Assembly: GCA_013041585.1 (NCBI GenBank)
Contig: JABEVM010000239.1
Coordinates: 1 to 7,387, forward strand
Length of the DNA stretch: 7,387 nucleotides
Source of the DNA: Chlamydiota bacterium
GTDB taxonomy: Bacteria; Chlamydiota; Chlamydiia; Chlamydiales; Rhabdochlamydiaceae
Reading direction: 5' to 3'
This document shows, piece by piece, positions 6,598 through 7,387 of the stretch (positions are counted from its first letter, which is position 1; each line of letters begins with the position of its first letter). The position numbers were made by a program, and so were the translations under genes. The notes under the pieces were generated by a model. That model saw only the letters and a program-made list of their open reading frames with translations, made no database searches and was not told the DNA's origin.

Positions 6598-6649
6598 AAA
6601 AAAAAATGGTATGCTTACATATCTTTTCTACATGGGATGGGGTATATCT

Positions 6650-7096
6650 ATGGCATTACCACAGCAAAAAACACGTGAGATTGTTTTTCAAATTCTTTAC
6701 AGCCAAGATGTTGTAAAAATTGAAGACGAGGATATCATTCCATTTATTATGAGCCTACTTATGGTGACTAAAAAATCTGTTTTACAAGCATTAGAAAAAT
6801 GCCATCAAATTCGTGAAAAGCTCACAGAAATTGATGCGCTTGTGCAAGAAGTTTCTACTTCCTACGACTTTGATCGTATCCCTTTAATAGAACGGAATAT
6901 TTTACGTTTAGCAATTCACGAAATCCTTTTTGAGGAAAACGTTCCTGGCAAAGTAGCCATTGCGGAAGCCATTCGCTTGGCGAGAAAATTTTCCACCCCT
7001 GAATCAGCAACTTTCATCAACGCAGTTGTCGATCCTATTTATCAAAGACATCTTCTCAATAAAAGTGCTTCGAAAGAGCAGGCTTTGTTGACATGA
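6650..7096 (+). CDS. nusB: Transcription antitermination protein NusB
   Basis: NusB pairs with NusE (ribosomal protein S10), binds boxA RNA and supports antitermination on rRNA operons. The chosen 148-residue form is all-helical. It shows the N-terminal helix TREIVFQILYSQD (8-20), the central IERNILRLAIHEIL (80-93), and the C-terminal hallmark KVAIAEAIRLARKFS (101-115) followed by ATFINAVVD (120-128). Three in-frame ATGs exist at 6611, 6632 and 6650. The last gives the usual NusB length and places the family's arginine-containing helix near the N-terminus. It has GGGG (6639-6642) 7 nt upstream, whereas the 13 extra residues of the longest form look unlike NusB. The stop overlaps the murB start as ATGA (7093-7096), so the two are translationally coupled. 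Whether dps and nusB share a transcript is not clear. Confidence 0.93.
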   Translation: MALPQQKTREIVFQILYSQDVVKIEDEDIIPFIMSLLMVTKKSVLQALEKCHQIREKLTEIDALVQEVSTSYDFDRIPLIERNILRLAIHEILFEENVPGKVAIAEAIRLARKFSTPESATFINAVVDPIYQRHLLNKSASKEQALLT

Positions 7097-7387
7097 GCAT
7101 ACGTTCCAGATTCCAAGAGGGCAGGTTCTTAAGTGAGTTTTCTACCTATGGAATAGGAGGCCCTGCAAAGTATTGTATAGAAGCTAGGGACATTGAAGAT
7201 GTTAGACAAGCTATTTTCTATTGCAACCAAAATAAGTTACCCTATTTAGTCATTGGAAAAGGCTCGAATTGTCTATTTGATGATCGCGGCTATGCGGGCC
7301 TTGTCATTGTAAATAAGATCTCATTTTGTAATTTTATTGATTCTTCGGTTGAAGTCGGTGCTGGGTATAGTTTTTCCCTTCTCGGTG
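7093..7387 (+). CDS. murB: UDP-N-acetylenolpyruvoylglucosamine reductase MurB (5' part only)
   Basis: MurB is the FAD-dependent, NADPH-using enzyme that reduces UDP-GlcNAc-enolpyruvate to UDP-MurNAc, the second committed step of peptidoglycan synthesis in the cytoplasm. The window holds the first 98 codons and is cut at 7387. Visible are FSTYGIGGPAKY (16-27), the substrate/FAD loop typical of MurB, then LPYLVIGKGSNCLFDDRGYAGLVI as two parts: VIGKGSN (53-59), the FAD pyrophosphate-binding turn, and FDDRGYAGLVI (62-72). These mark the N-terminal FAD-binding type 4 domain. The catalytic serine/cysteine and glutamate lie beyond the window, so activity cannot be judged. The ATG overlaps the nusB stop by 4 bp (ATGA) and lacks a strong ribosome site of its own. 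If the host is a chlamydia, the gene belongs to its reduced, division-linked peptidoglycan pathway. Confidence 0.94.
   Translation, partial: MSIRSRFQEGRFLSEFSTYGIGGPAKYCIEARDIEDVRQAIFYCNQNKLPYLVIGKGSNCLFDDRGYAGLVIVNKISFCNFIDSSVEVGAGYSFSLLG

Noticed and set aside
6567..6606. Hairpin read as an intrinsic terminator of dps
   Set aside because: The stem is mostly A/T and is followed by an A-tract instead of a T-tract in the direction of dps transcription.
1..7387. CRISPR array, insertion sequence, tRNA/rRNA gene, toxin-antitoxin or phage module
   Set aside because: No spaced direct repeats, terminal repeats, transposase motifs, cloverleaf-like sequence or short paired genes of that kind were seen. 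The coding sequence is continuous housekeeping and envelope genes.

Overview
The window reads as ordinary, densely packed chromosomal DNA from an AT-rich Gram-negative bacterium. The best guess is a member of the Chlamydiae, probably an environmental (Parachlamydia-like) lineage. The reasons are the run cdaA (dacA/ybbP) - ybbR - lpxL/htrB, which I recall as adjacent genes in Chlamydia, the nusB-murB pair, and protein sequences that fit known families but are divergent. This taxonomic call is inference from memory; no search was run.

Layout. Positions 1-85 hold the end of the leftward operon and perhaps the last codons of a convergent gene. From about 5953 down to 86, six genes lie on the minus strand. 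They are a DEDDh-type 3'-5' exonuclease (GTG start), the c-di-AMP synthase CdaA, its YbbR/CdaR-type partner, a WaaG-like family 4 glycosyltransferase, an LpxL/HtrB lipid A acyltransferase with a C-terminal extension, and the 16S rRNA methyltransferase RsmE. A good sigma70-type promoter (TTGCCA-17-TAAAAT) lies just upstream of cdaA. From cdaA to rsmE every junction overlaps, three of them as ATGA, so these five genes are almost certainly one translationally coupled operon. A 115-bp AT-rich divergent spacer separates the exonuclease from the rightward genes: a Dps-family ferritin-like protein, then NusB, then MurB (cut by the window end). nusB and murB also overlap by ATGA.

How the genes fit together. 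The leftward operon joins c-di-AMP synthesis with envelope building (lipid A acylation and probable LPS-core glycosylation) and one ribosome-modification gene. The rightward group joins oxidative/iron protection, rRNA transcription antitermination and peptidoglycan precursor synthesis. No mobile element, CRISPR array, tRNA or rRNA is visible.

I found no convincing unknown system. The points most worth a second look are the GT9-like C-terminal extension on the acyltransferase, the glycosyltransferase placed between ybbR and lpxL, the missing Exo III aspartate in the exonuclease, and two inverted repeats between dps and nusB. Several likely starts differ from the longest open frames: cdaA at 5280, ybbR at 4486, lpxL at 2076 and nusB at 6650.
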